Source of the DNA: Bisporella sp. PMI_857
Lineage: Eukaryota; Ascomycota; Leotiomycetes; Helotiales; Helotiaceae
Length of the DNA stretch: 64,000 nt
Direction: 5' to 3'
Assembly (NCBI GenBank): GCA_021307315.1
Contig: JAJSPD010000053.1
Coordinates: forward strand, 62,001-126,000
Part shown: positions 44,211-55,079 of the stretch, piece after piece
How the letters are laid out: each line of letters begins with the position of its first letter
Position numbering within the stretch: the stretch's first letter is position 1
Position numbers and translations under genes: made by a program
Notes under the pieces: model-generated
Told to the model about the DNA's origin: nothing
Databases searched by the model: none
Seen by the model: only the letters and a program-made list of their open reading frames with translations

Positions 44211-44240
44211 CTCACCCAATAGGCATGTCTATTGGGTGAG
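44211..44240. repeat. 12-bp perfect hairpin
   Basis: Arms CTCACCCAATAG and CTATTGGGTGAG flank the loop GCATGT. It lies about 215 bp upstream of HET gene 3. Function unknown. Confidence 0.75.
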
Positions 44241-44435
44241 GGTGGTCAATGCGCAAATTGCCAGCAATACGCAAGTCGGCCCTGATCTTATACATAATAA
44301 AAAATCCTACAATTCAAGCCCTAACTCTAACAATGAACCAGCCCATATAAACTGTCCCTTTAGCCTTATCTTATGATACACCATTGGGAACCCCTTCACA
44401 AGTGCTTTATAGCGCTTCTTTTGAAGCTCCATAAG

Positions 44436-44596
44436 TGTGATACCTCTACAAGAACCTCACTAGGAGTATTCGAATAATGGTATATATACGAGAAGACTAA
44501 GCTAAGGAGGAAAGAAAGAGTGAGTGAGTAGGAGTGAGGCCCCTTTAAATACCGTCCTAGACGAGGTCTATCACCTGACTACTTGATCCCGTGACA
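44436..44596. mobile_element. LTR-like repeat, family D copy 1
   Basis: 161 bp, TGTGATACCTC..CCCGTGACA, related to the complement of 56517-56656. Flanks ATAAG/AGGAC: no duplication. Confidence 0.55.
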
Positions 44597-44609
44597 AGGA
44601 CGAAGTAGA

Positions 44610-45527
44610 GTCAAACCTGGTTATATTGGAACCATCGGTTCCACACCAGTATTCAGGTATATAGATGTTTCCGATGTAAAGAGGTCTTACGTAAGCAACA
44701 ATACATTGATCTGTAGAAGCTATTTACAGTAGTAAATACAATTAAATTGTCTGCAGCTGAACAAATTAAAGAATTGAAGCTAATATCATCGGCCATCCCT
44801 AGTTCTTCGGCGTAGAAAAATAAGATCTAAGATCAGTTTGTCTCGTGCTTTTACTTTCAAAATCACGCTTTGATACCTCTCTTTCGTACTTCCTAAACAA
44901 GCGTAACAGCTCGTTTGCACCAAAATAGTACTCTTGTTGCTCCTTGTATCGCTGAAGCTCACAAAGGTGGTGTAGCGCTCGTTGGTTCGTAATCTCTGGC
45001 CGAGCTTCTATTTCATTTCCTGATTTTACTTCGTCAATAGTATTATAAGCGTCGACGATTTGCTGTACTAAAGAGTCGTCAAAAGGATCGTCAACAACTT
45101 CTTCGCCAAAAGGTGATATAAAAGCTCGTAAATCTCCAACTTCTTCAATAGCTCCGCGAGCCTGCAAATGCTGTAAAGCGTTGCCCAAGCTCTTTACTTG
45201 GCTCTGTATTTCTTTCCACCGATCTCCTATATCCACAACTATTGTATCCGAGTCGACGCGAGAGAACTGGTCAAAATCATAGCACTGTGAGCGCGCCCAA
45301 CAGTTCTGTGTTGTCGCCGCAGAAACGTCACTTTCCCATGCCGATATACACCATCGAATAGCTTTCAAAACAGTCATTTCAGTGAGGAAATCGCGACCTT
45401 CGTCGAAGTTTCGTACCATAAACTGAACCCATTGAGATCGAACGTACGTTTTCCAGCATTGTATGATTGCTTGATCGAGAGGTTGATGTAACGACGTTGC
45501 GTTTGGAGGAAGCCTATGATTTAGTCG
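44610..45527 (-). pseudogene. Tigger/pogo-type transposase, C-terminal remnant
   Basis: Open minus-strand frame from about 45527 to the stop at 44799. It starts within LPPNATSLHQPLDQAII, which holds the third Asp of the DDE_1 core, and continues through a helical C-terminal region to RQTDLRSYFSTPKN. A degenerate terminal repeat (GAGTCAAACCTGG after TA) lies at 44608-44625. The first two catalytic Asps and the DNA-binding domain are missing, so the 5' half was lost. The same C-terminal region survives in the short element at 30710-31169. Confidence 0.82.
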
Positions 45528-45892
45528 AAGTCAGTCACGTGAACATAATACTTTTCGAGCCAATAAAACTAGAAGAGCATGATATCTGTATAGAAGCACA
45601 TCACCAAATATCACTAAATATCACCAACCAATTGACAATATAACGCGGATGCTTCAGCCTACCGGTGTATACTCGAACATGCTACGTTTATGCTACGTCT
45701 TAGTTTCTTGCTAGATCCTGTTCCTGTTCTTGTGCTTCAAGCTATTACAGGCCAAATGCCAGCCGTAAAGTCTTTCGAGCGCAGCGAGGATCGGGGGTTT
45801 GGGGGCTGGCCACTATATAAATACGTGATAACTTATAGAATTGCAAAGCAAGCTTTCTATTTTCGATTGTTACACCTAACGAGCGCCTTTAT

Positions 45893-45919
45893 TTGTGCCA
45901 CACTACTCCAGCACCTTAC
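45893..45919 (+). repeat. Fragment of gypsy LTR
   Basis: 27 bp of the 3' end of the family C LTR (TTGTGCCACACTACTCC and CACCTTACA). No further gypsy sequence around it. Confidence 0.7.
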
Positions 45920-45968
45920 ACTGGCCAATCACATGTCGGGTCAAGTGATCGATCAAGCTGTATCTAAG

Positions 45969-46152
45969 TGTCGGGAATCAGCTTACGTAAGTAGGCCAAG
46001 GAGCTAGAAAATCTCTTCATCTTATATTACGGCCACAACCGTACACAATATCATCATCCGTAACGCTTCGTATTTTGGCCCGTATTCTATTGCAGTAATA
46101 CTTTCGCAGATCCTCTATTAGATCCTTTAGACGATAAATCCCATTTCTGATA
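45969..46152. mobile_element. Solo LTR, family L copy 2
   Basis: 184 bp similar to 46278-46461. The duplication CTAAG/TTAAG (45964-45968, 46153-46157) has one C-to-T change; the right end reads TGATA instead of TGACA. Confidence 0.75.
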
Positions 46153-46203
46153 TTAAGTTTGTGCTTTTTAGCCAAAAGCACATTATCCAATTTTATCACT
46201 ACC

Positions 46204-46561
46204 TGTTTGTACGTAGATCAGATTAGCTAGCTAGTATCGCGTGATTCTATCACGTGATCTGGGATGGGGATATCCTCTGTCAGGAATCGGCTTACGTAAG
46301 TAGGCCAAGGAGCTAGAAACATCTTCCCCTCATTTACAGCTCAGAACTGTAGATATCAACATAAATGAAAAACGCTCATACAAGCCTGTATTTCCATCAC
46401 CGTGATACCTTCACAGATCCTCTAACTGATTCCTCTTGCCTGATAAACCCCATTTCTGACATCCTCATCCCACTTTACAGACTACAAACAATGAACCACA
46501 TTCAACCTAAGCATACCACGTATAACGTTACGTGGTCTGCCACAGGTAGAGTGATTCCACA
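46204..46561. mobile_element. Solo LTR, family J copy 2, split by another LTR
   Basis: The outer parts match 24545-24712 inverted. The perfect duplication CTACC is at 46199-46203 and 46562-46566. Leaving out the nested family L LTR and one of its duplication copies gives 169 bp, the family length. Confidence 0.9.
46278..46461. mobile_element. Solo LTR, family L copy 1, nested in family J
   Basis: 184 bp, TGTCAGGAATCGG..TTTCTGACA. The perfect duplication TCCTC is at 46273-46277 and 46462-46466. Confidence 0.92.
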
Positions 46562-46566
46562 CTACC

Positions 46567-47275
46567 AGTTTACCTATATTTTCTATTGACGATTAAAAGA
46601 TACAGACTTCGGCCTACCGGTGTTCGCACATGTATGCCTGATATATGCTACATCTAGAGCTGAATGTTATTAGATCCTGTTACTGTTTTTGCGCTTCGAA
46701 CATGAACTCCGCTTCATTACTAGTTGATGGTATGCCCCCTCCTTACCTTCCACGGGGCAAAAGGCACAGCTCTAGGCCGTGCTCTTGCTCTTGATGGATA
46801 TGGTAATTGTTGTTGTATTGAGTTCTACTCTACGTTCTAAGATAAAGGGGGTGTGATGGCGCGTGCGCCATCACGTGCCACGTGTGAGTCATACGACTGG
46901 CTTGGTCAATATATACCCACACTAGTAAAAAAGTAAAAAATCTCTAAGTTTGTTGTAAACCGATTTCTAATTGCGATTTGCAATTTGATCAAATATCATA
47001 TTTGATTACCCCATTTTGCGTTGTTGCACGTTGGTCGTTAGTTCATGCCATACTATCTGACCATACCACTTTTATGGTATATGAGATATCCTCCAAAACC
47101 AATGCCGGACTCAACTTTTTTTTTTTCGCTGGTTCCGTTTTAGTGTTTCGACGTGAGCAGCTGCCGCTTTAACCTGAGTCGAGGATGAGCATTCCTGAGC
47201 ACGGCCTAAGCTGGGCCTGAGCTGGGCCTGAGCAACCTGAGCACACGCAGAGTCAGCCTAAGCATGCGCTAGGAA
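46567..47275. other. Repetitive intergenic DNA
   Basis: 46580-46720 is loosely similar to 45640-45780 (both contain CCTACCGGTGT and GATCCTGTT). 47195-47235 has a short GCTGGGCCTGA tandem. No gene. Confidence 0.45.
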
Positions 47276-47394
47276 TGTAACGATCGCAATAGGAGTAAGT
47301 TATACCGCTACGCCAACGGGCCAAAAAGGCACTTGAATTGACTGGGAGTCAATTCCTTACTCTCCTATATATACGTCGCGTGCGATACGTGACA
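47276..47394. mobile_element. 119-bp LTR or tRNA-like element, family K copy 2
   Basis: Inverted relative to 24799-24917 and exactly the same length. The perfect duplication AGGAA is at 47271-47275 and 47395-47399. Confidence 0.88.
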
Positions 47395-47399
47395 AGGAA

Positions 47400-47882
47400 G
47401 CTATTTTAGCTCCTAAAGGGGCTCTCAACCTCTCCTGGATCCGCCCCTTACCTATACCACTCCAGTCCGAACCAATCCACCGACCCCTCAAAAATACCCT
47501 CCCAGCCCTCCGCATTGCGCGTCCAACAAACGACCTCACCACTCTAAGAAACTTCTACACTGGCGCTTTAGGCCTCGAAATAGTTTCCTCCTTCACCAAC
47601 CACGCCGGCTTCGACGGCGTAATGCTCGACCACCCATCTTATACCTGGCATCACGAGTTCACTTACTAACACGGCGTTACTGTCGCGAAAGCACCGAGTA
47701 AAGAACATTTACTTGTATTTTATCTTGAGGATGAGGAGGAGTGGGAAGCGGCGGTTAGGAGGATGGAGAGAGGCAGCGGGGTTAGAGTAGAGAGTAAGAA
47801 TCCTTACTGGGAGGTTAAGGGGGCGATGTTTGAGGATCCGGAGGGGTGGAGGATGGTGTTGCAGAATGAGGGGTGGCTTTGA
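47400..47882 (+). pseudogene. VOC/glyoxalase-family protein
   Basis: One frame encodes a vicinal-oxygen-chelate fold: ALRIARPTNDLTTLRNFYTG at 47505, LGLEIV, GFDGVMLDHP, then EDPEGWRMVLQN near the end. These metal-dependent enzymes include lactoylglutathione lyases and fosfomycin or bleomycin resistance proteins; the substrate cannot be named. TAA at 47667-47669 interrupts it, one C-to-T change from a Gln codon. The frame is open back to the family K insertion but has no clear Met, so the 5' end was probably displaced or lost there. Confidence 0.8.
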
Positions 47883-47988
47883 GAGAGAAGGGTCGTAAAA
47901 AAAGTCGTGGTGAGAGGAGGAAGGTAATTATATTTGCTTCGAAAATACTTGGTTTATATCTTTATGAGCCAAAACTTAAATCTGCTGC

Positions 47989-49540
47989 TTAGAAAGCATC
48001 TATAGTAGCCATGCTGATTGCGGGATACGACATAATCTTATCATAAAGCCCAAAATCCAAGATTCTCTCCCTGATAAGACCCTTGCTCGTTCGCCATTCC
48101 ATAGACCACCCGCCGTCTCCCAGATCAACCCTCTTCTTATTTTTCTCCTGTTCAAGATCCTCATAACTGATCCCAGTGGAAAGTGCAGCGTTAACTGCAT
48201 GCCAGAAAAGAACTTCAGTATAGGTCCACGGAATATCTACATCGTCCCGCGCGTGGATAAAAGTGATGTGGTATTTTTGAATCATTGCTCTTTCGCTTCT
48301 TGAGTTGGATGAACTCAGATATTCGATCCTTACTGAGCTACGTACTTTTCATGAAACTTTGAACATAAAACTTTGAAAGAATGCGAGAAGTCGAGGCGAG
48401 ATTGCGAGTGGTGAAAGCACGGGAATAACACCACTTATGTGATATATTGCGGTCAAAGTAGCGACGTCGGAGAACGAAGCCACGAATACAATTCCAGAAA
48501 AGTTGATGGGAGAAGGCAACTTGGCAAGGTGGCCTATAAGTGACATGCCTACTGCAGTCCCTAAAGACCGCGCAAAAAGAACGATGCGTGAATCTGGGAT
48601 GCCAGCAACATTAATAGCCCAGTCAGTGAGAGCCATTGCATCTAAAAGTAAGCCTTTTTCGGAAGGTGTACTACTGCTAAGTCCATAGCCGCGATAGTCG
48701 ATCGTGACAACATGGATCTTATCCGGTCCGCAAGAGTATAGAGCTCTGTAGTTGTCAGGCCTCCATCCTGAGCCTATGCTGCCGGCTATACCATGTAGAT
48801 AGATGACAAGCCGAGCCTCTGGGTCGTCTCGCAAAAGCTTAAATTTAAGTCTTGAAGTAATATCGCGAGTAAAACCAGATGGCTGAGCTAAGAGCTTTTT
48901 CTAATGTCTTCTGTTCAAATATAGAAAGAGAGTCACGGAGCCTTGAGAGAGTATGGGGTAAACGAGTCAATTGCTGAAGGTTGTAGAACCTAAACTACAG
49001 GAGCGAATCCCTCTACTTATAGAGGTGTGATACTCACGCGTGAGTATCACATACGTAAGTAGGTTCATCATTGAAGGCAGAAGTACGTATGCATCTTGCG
49101 CAACCCTACTTACAACTTCCCCAATAGGCTAGGTATAATCCTTAGACCTAGCCTGTTCAACATCTTCGGTACAATCCTATAGGGAGAACGTGCCATGCAT
49201 GTAGTGATACCCTATCCGGAGTAAGGATAGAGAATGTAGTAACTTGGTTGTGAAGAAAGCCGAATGTCTCAGGCACATTCAAATCTCTAAACCAAGTCAG
49301 TAACGCGGTGGAGGTAGAATGTGTAAGTTTGAAAAGTAGGAAATGTAGCTATAAGGCCGAGAAGGCTGACATAGACTTCCACTGGGATAGCGAGGGAAAG
49401 AAAGGCGATCTTGAGGAGTGCTATTTCGACAGGTATTGTGGTATCGGATAAAATTCCTTTGGCTTCTATTAGATACAGAGTGAGGTTTGTCGTAATAAGC
49501 TTTGCGATGTGAGATGTTGGAGGTTTGGGATGCTACGTAG
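47989..49540 (-). pseudogene. ABHD12-like alpha/beta hydrolase, interrupted
   Basis: The N-terminal membrane segment (IALLKIAFLSLAIPVEV) and the DLNVPETFGFL block lie at about 49250-49480. The frame resumes after the LTR at 48912-49162 with PSGFTRDITSRL. Then come YLH-G for the oxyanion hole, IDYRGYGLS, the nucleophile elbow FARSLGTA, and IHARDDVDIPW with the acid Asp. TGA at 48349-48351 replaces a likely Trp. Near the end the family His in GLHD reads Tyr (TAT, 48043-48045). The family hydrolyses lysophospholipids or monoacylglycerols. A small frame jump near 49310 and the start position are uncertain. Confidence 0.82.
48912..49162. mobile_element. Solo LTR, family E copy 2
   Basis: 251 bp similar to 7674-7925. 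The perfect duplication TCTTC is at 48907-48911 and 49163-49167. It lies within the hydrolase gene. Confidence 0.9.
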
Positions 49541-50114
49541 AAAGTGCTGAAAGTTAGGGTTCGCCTACGCTAGTAGCACAGGCCGCACACTAAGTGCGGG
49601 CTTAAAACCGTACTAAAAAGGTTATCTTGGCCACAACCTGATACTCCAGATTGCTGTACAGTAAACAGTTCCCAGCATTTCGATTACATAAATTAATTAC
49701 TTTACTTACTCTGTGTTACACAAAGCCAGGAGATAGTAGAGGACAATATACTCAGTTCGATTCTATATACTATTATAGGAAATGTAACTAATTATTCCAG
49801 ATCTTACATGTATTGTAAATAGCAGGATCTATTGCTCGCAACGACGCGAACACTTTCTTTAACATTAGCAAGCGACTAACTCCATACAACAACGGACTTC
49901 CGACCCGAATAAGCGATAATAGACTATTTTATTCCAATGAAATTGTTCTGAAATGCATAATTAGCAGTGATGTTACAACAGACACTAATGCGCTAGCACG
50001 CTATAACCAGAGCTCAAAATTAGTGGGAAATGCGGAATTCCAGGATATCAGATAGAAAAATGCAGAGCCCAGAATGCATATTAAGGGCCAGTATTTTAAT
50101 ATGTATAGTGTTTC
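49541..50114. other. Intergenic with a gene scrap
   Basis: On the minus strand at about 49625-49690 a short frame reads like the Y-x-IEMLG segment of the membrane-protein pseudogene at 50354-51800, so a second scrap of that family may be here. No intact gene. Confidence 0.4.
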
Positions 50115-50348
50115 TGTTGGTATAAAGTCATGTGAACGTTCCATGACGCACAGGCCACCACCTGAATGTATTTAAGTTCTCGCTCGTAGGACGTAACTTA
50201 GAACAATCAAGAACAAGTCAACCACCTACAACGAGCATATATATATAGCACTGCGCTGAGATCGCGGTGCTACGTGCCCGTGGGTAACCGACTTAAGCTA
50301 TTGCAAGTCATCAATACGAAGAAGGTATCACAGAGAGTGATACCAACA
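50115..50348. mobile_element. Solo LTR, family P copy 1
   Basis: 234 bp, TGTTGGTATAAAG..GTGATACCAACA. The perfect duplication GTTTC is at 50110-50114 and 50349-50353. Inverted copies: 38169-38400 and part of 55401-56078. Confidence 0.92.
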
Positions 50349-50353
50349 GTTTC

Positions 50354-51800
50354 GTCTTATTCAGTAATTACTGTGGACTTTTTTTCAGGTTTAGTTGTGG
50401 TTGCTTCCTCGTCTCTTTGGACGTTCTTCGTAATGTTCAGAGTAGTGTTTTTGGGTTTTATTCTTTTCAAGCTGGTACTTTTATTAGACCTAGTTAAGCT
50501 TTATGTTGCTGCGACCGTAGTTTCACAATTGAACCTTTCGATATGCTTGTTTTCTGGAGCCCAGGTGGAAGACATAAAGACATGCCGTGTCTTTTCGGTA
50601 TGCGCCGATATTTTGATTTCTTTTTGCTCGGTGAGAAGAACTTTCGTACTATTCTTCTCGCCGATTTTGACAATTTGTCCCATAACAAAAACCTCGTCGT
50701 CTTTGCAATCTCGACCGACAAGATACCACGCAATATTTTTCGAAGGTTTCGCACTCGGATCGTCGTTATCGTATGTATTCTTTATAACTAAAGACTCGAA
50801 AAGTCTTCACTGCTTGCTTGTCATTTTTAGTAGATCAACATACGATGCTGTCGCGATATTTTTGAGCTTAATCCACCAGAAAATATAAGTCAGAATAACG
50901 ACGAAAACGTACGCTAAAGTTATTGCTTCTAAAGGAGCAATCGGTAGATTGTAAGCAGCTCGAGTTATGCACTGAAGCGTGAACTAAAACACTCGAAAAA
51001 GTGCCGCTAGTTTCACAAGACTATCTGCTTTGCTTTTGTCTTTTATGATTTCTATCGAAAGTCCTTATAAATCCCGGTCAGTTTATCGTATCAAGCCGTT
51101 GTTAAGAAGCTAAGCGTACTGACTTGGCCACAAAACCCGGTATTCATTTTCTGCCCAATATTTAATTCCCAGCATTTCAATGTAAAATGCATGGATCATT
51201 TTCAGTCCGCTGTCGGTAGCGCCCGCAGTTCGACGAACTATTTTTCGTGCTTGAGCTTATTTTTGTAGAGACTCCAAGTATACCATTTCTGGAGCCATGA
51301 TAGTTTTCACAAGCTAGCAGTATTTGTAGAGCCATGCGAGGCGAATGTTCGTGTGTATTCGAGGATGAATAACCGTCCAGGTACAAATGAGAATAGTAAA
51401 GAAACAGGAAGTAATTATTCGGAACGGTGACTCTGGCATCCACCCCACCAAAGCAGAGCTATTGATTGTTGTTTTCCGTGGTTCTATCGCAAAATTCAAT
51501 CCCGACAGTTGGAGAAGGGGACGTAAAATGGAAACCCTCAACATATAAGAAGGTACTGATACAAGCTGAAGGTAAGACGGCAGAATAAATAATATATTAC
51601 TCGTGGGATTAAACTCCCCCCGAATAACGATTGAGTACTCCAGAAAGAAAACTTGTGAATTGTGTATCGAGAGTGGAAGAATAAACAAGGCTCACTTCAC
51701 AACGGTAGCACTGACATCCCCGATGGATAAATCAGGGTACGCAGTGTAACCTGTCTTACCCATATCCAGCCGTGCCAATACTCCCTAATTCAATCCTCGA
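50354..51800 (-). pseudogene. Fungal multi-pass membrane protein family, decayed
   Basis: Minus-strand blocks in order: SSALVGWMPESPFR with ILICTWTVIHP (near 51400), IMAPEMVYLESLQK (51260), MIHAFYIEMLG (51190), DKSKADSLVKLAALF (51030), LQCITRAAYNLPIAPLEA (50960), and a soluble tail ending near 50360. These blocks match a common uncharacterised Ascomycota family with the pattern GW-x-P-E..R, CTWTV-H, APE, H-x-FY-x-MGG and LQ-x-x-x-R..LP-x-x-LE. At least four stops occur, including a TAG for Trp between ALFRVF and FTLQC, and frames shift between blocks. Function of the family is unknown. Confidence 0.7.
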
Positions 51801-51934
51801 GCTTTTATTTGAAGGTATGCAGATCCTCCCACAGGCCAAGGGCACGCGGCTGGGGCTGCAGCAGAATGGGCAGATGCTGATTGATTGATTTTTATTCGTG
51901 CTGTAAAAGGCAGAAAACCTCTACCGTAGCAGTA

Positions 51935-52070
51935 GCTGACTCAATCTCGGCTCTGCAAACTCCCAAGCACGGTGAAGCAGAGCTTATTGTCGTGGAAAGA
52001 AGCTGGAGGTTCGTAGAGGGCACCGCGTACAGTGTTGAGTCTCCGCCCTCCAATGGCACATGTTAGTTGT
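51935..52070 (-). repeat. Dispersed repeat, family N copy 2
   Basis: Complement similar to 26240-26370. The end nearest 52070 carries CTCAACACTGTACGCGG. Nature unknown. Confidence 0.55.
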
Positions 52071-52429
52071 GTTCTAATTTCGACGAGAGTTTCGTCGACT
52101 TGATCACCACCATGGATAGAAGCAATTTTCGATGACAATCTAGGTGTCTGTAACAGTCTGTTGGAATGATTTACATGAGTTTCATTCCACGCAACGACCT
52201 TGGATATATCAATACCTCAACCGGCCTCTTTTTGCTAGAGGTTTTATAAAGAACAGTAGCAAATCTCTCTCCTTAAATAAAACCTTCATACTCCATAGTC
52301 GTGGGCGATTACTTATAACATAACGTAGATCTATTTTCATAAGAGTCTAGTTCGGGATCCTTAGGAGCCTGTTTAAGTTCCTAGAGATCATCGCTAAAAC
52401 TTGATAAAAATAGAATAGAAAGGCCTTAG
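52071..52429. other. Intergenic, no recognised gene
   Basis: Nothing identified except ACCTCAACCGG near 52213, loosely shared with 26205. Confidence 0.35.
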
Positions 52430-52811
52430 TATAACAAATAGAGGGCAACAGGAGGGATTGCAATATAGCAAGTGAAACACGTGATTGATAATAGTAATGT
52501 ATTGATGCTCGAAGTGTGCTATCGAATCTAGAAGGTAGAAAACTCTAGCTTGCCCTTCTCCAGAGAGCCTTAGCTTTTCCTTATATCCCTCAACAACGCT
52601 GTATCCTTGATTTACGGAACCAGCGAGCTCTAGAGTTCGGTATCCCCGAAAAGCATCCTATCAGTCGGAGCCCACGATAGTCTAGCCTATACGTTCCCAT
52701 AGTAGCTGTAAGCCTTCGGCTAGCTGTCGGCGTTCTAGGCTGTTGCAGTAGCCGTCCCTAACCGGCCTGGGCTATTACAGTAACCGTCCTTAACCGACCC
52801 TAACTGTTACA
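52430..52811 (-). mobile_element. LTR-like repeat, family B copy 3
   Basis: 382 bp, inverted relative to 3873-4218. The end TGTAACA reads TATAACA here. Flanks CTTAG/CCTAT match at three of five positions, too few to call a duplication. Confidence 0.7.
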
Positions 52812-53203
52812 CCTATCATTTCCCTCCCACGGGATGCGGGGCCGCGGCCAAGTAGTTGGGAGCCATTGCTGGGCTCGGGCCGCTCGGCCTCCAACGCACC
52901 CTATCATGAACTCCCTCGCCTATATTTGGCACCCACCCTCACGGTGCTGTCTTGGAGGCATCTCATCCCATTCTTGATCCTTCGGAGCGCGGGGTGATGT
53001 CAATGTGTAACCAAAAACATCAGAAGCCAGACACAGCGTTCGACTTCTATTCGCCAGAACGAGTTAATTTTCTCGTACTGCAACCCTGGCAGAAGCCCAG
53101 CCACACAGGGCTGCTTGGCACACTCAATGCCTCCGTGTCATCTATCATTCTCACCGATGTTTTCAGACCACACAAACGAACATTGAATACTCTTCTTTCA
53201 ATC

Positions 53204-54907
53204 ATGGAGAACTTGAATTTTAGTGATCTGATCTTGCTGTCCGTTATTGCGTACTTCTCATTTTCGTACATCAGAGGTTTGGTAGCTTACTGTGTACGTA
53301 TATCTGACCCTGGAGCCATCACGCTAAGTTCTTACACCATGCGAATGGCAGGCGGAGACAGCTTGGGGTGAACAACAAGGTTGTCAGCCAATAAAAGTCA
53401 AACTTCCCTACAGATGGCCGCTGGCGATAGATATCGTAAGGAGAGGGTTTAGAGCACACTGGGATAAGAAACTTCTGCAGCTGTTCCAAGACCTTTATGA
53501 TGGTCTGGGACCGAATATTGAGCAGACGCTCCTCGGCGGCACCGGGTTTGTAACCATTGATCCCGAGAATATTGAGACGATGCTATCAACCAAGTTTAAT
53601 GGTTTGTTTCATCGATCTTCTCTGATGACCTGGGAGTAAATCCATTAACGCAGCTTCATAGATTATGGCTTTGGACCCCGTCGCAATGCGTTCTTTACAC
53701 TTCTGGGAGAGGGAATTTTCAATCAAGATGGCCCACCCTGGAAGCATTCACGGGCTCTCCTTCGACGACAATTCATACGAATGCAGTACCAGGACTTGAC
53801 CGCTTTCCAAGAACATGCGGACAACCTTGTTAACACTCTGAAAGCGTTCAGCGGAACGGTCGATATGCAGCCCTTGTTCTTCAGATACACCCTCGACACA
53901 ACAACAGCACTGATCTTCGGCCAATCCGTCAATAGCCTCGTTAACGAGGGTCAGGATTCGTTCTCAACTGATTTCAGTGAAGCGGCTGACATCACCTCCT
54001 ACCGTGGGCGTCTTGGGGATCTTTACTGGGTATACACGCCTACACGATTTAGTCAAGCGTGCAAAGCTATCAAGATTTATGTCGATGGCTATGTACAAAG
54101 CGCTATGAAAAGCCTCGATCAGAGCAAAGAATCTTCTGAAGACTCTTCGGACCAGTTTGTGTTCATCAAAGAACTCCAAGATGAATTGCGGGATCCTATT
54201 CTCGTGCGCGATCAACTCGTGAGCTGTTTGCTCGCTGGTCGAGATACCACAGCTTGCTTGATGTCCTGGACTTTGTGAGTAGAAAGCCATGTAACACGTT
54301 CGGATTTGCAGTCGTACTAACGGTAGAAAGCCGCTTGCTAGTTCAGTACCCAGAAGCGCTTAACAAGCTTCGCAAGGAGATTACTGAAGTCCTAGGGAAA
54401 GAGAAGAATGTGTCAAGAGCCCATATCAGAGCCATGCCATATCTTGATTGCGTACTAAAAGAGGTTCTCCGACTCTACCCACCCGTCCCAGCAAACCTGA
54501 GATTTGCTACCAAGACCACTATTATGCCTCGAGGAGGTGGCGCAGACGGACGGTCTTCGGTATTGATTCGAAAAGGCTGGGGCGTCACTTATTCTCCATA
54601 TCTCATGCACAGACGCACAGAACTATACGGAGAGGATGCGAACGTCTTCCGGCCAGAGAGATGGGAGGATGGAAAGCTGAAAGCAATTGGCTGGGGCTGG
54701 TTGCCCTTCAATGATGGGCCGAGAGTGTGTCTCGGCAAGGATATGGCGCTCATGGAAGCGTCGATCGGCATCGCGCGTATCATTCAAGCATTTCCAAGAA
54801 TCAATCTTCCGCCAGGTGACGATTGGGACGAGCCGGGCACGGAAAAGCAGGCGTTGACGCTTGTTCTAGCCCCGGCTGATGGGTGCAAAGTGCAGTTGAG
54901 ACAATAA
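53204..54907 (+). pseudogene. Cytochrome P450 (CYP52-like) with one extra base
   Basis: Exons 53204-53601, 53662-54274 and 54331-54907, with introns of 60 and 56 nt (the second has ACTAAC). After an N-terminal membrane anchor (LILLSVIAYFSFSYIRG), the frame breaks at about 53369, where one extra T follows TTGGGG. Reading past it gives a continuous P450: helix I LLAGRDTTA, KEVLRLYP (ExxR), FRPERW, and the heme loop FNDGPRVCLG with the Cys ligand. Without the extra base the length would be about 528 residues, typical for fungal alkane or fatty-acid hydroxylases. No other defect is seen, so either a very young null allele or a sequence error is possible. An ER-membrane monooxygenase is expected. 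Confidence 0.85.
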
Positions 54908-55079
54908 ATGATGCAATTTATCGATGAATGGTATGCAAGTATATATCAGACCTTCAGAAATTCCCAGGTATTCTTCGCTGTACTATTTTCTCACCCATTA
55001 TGAATCGGCCCCGTTCTAATCTCCCGTCTCCGTCATTTTCAGGACTTCCTGGAAGTGTTCGTCCTATCTCCTCAATGTG

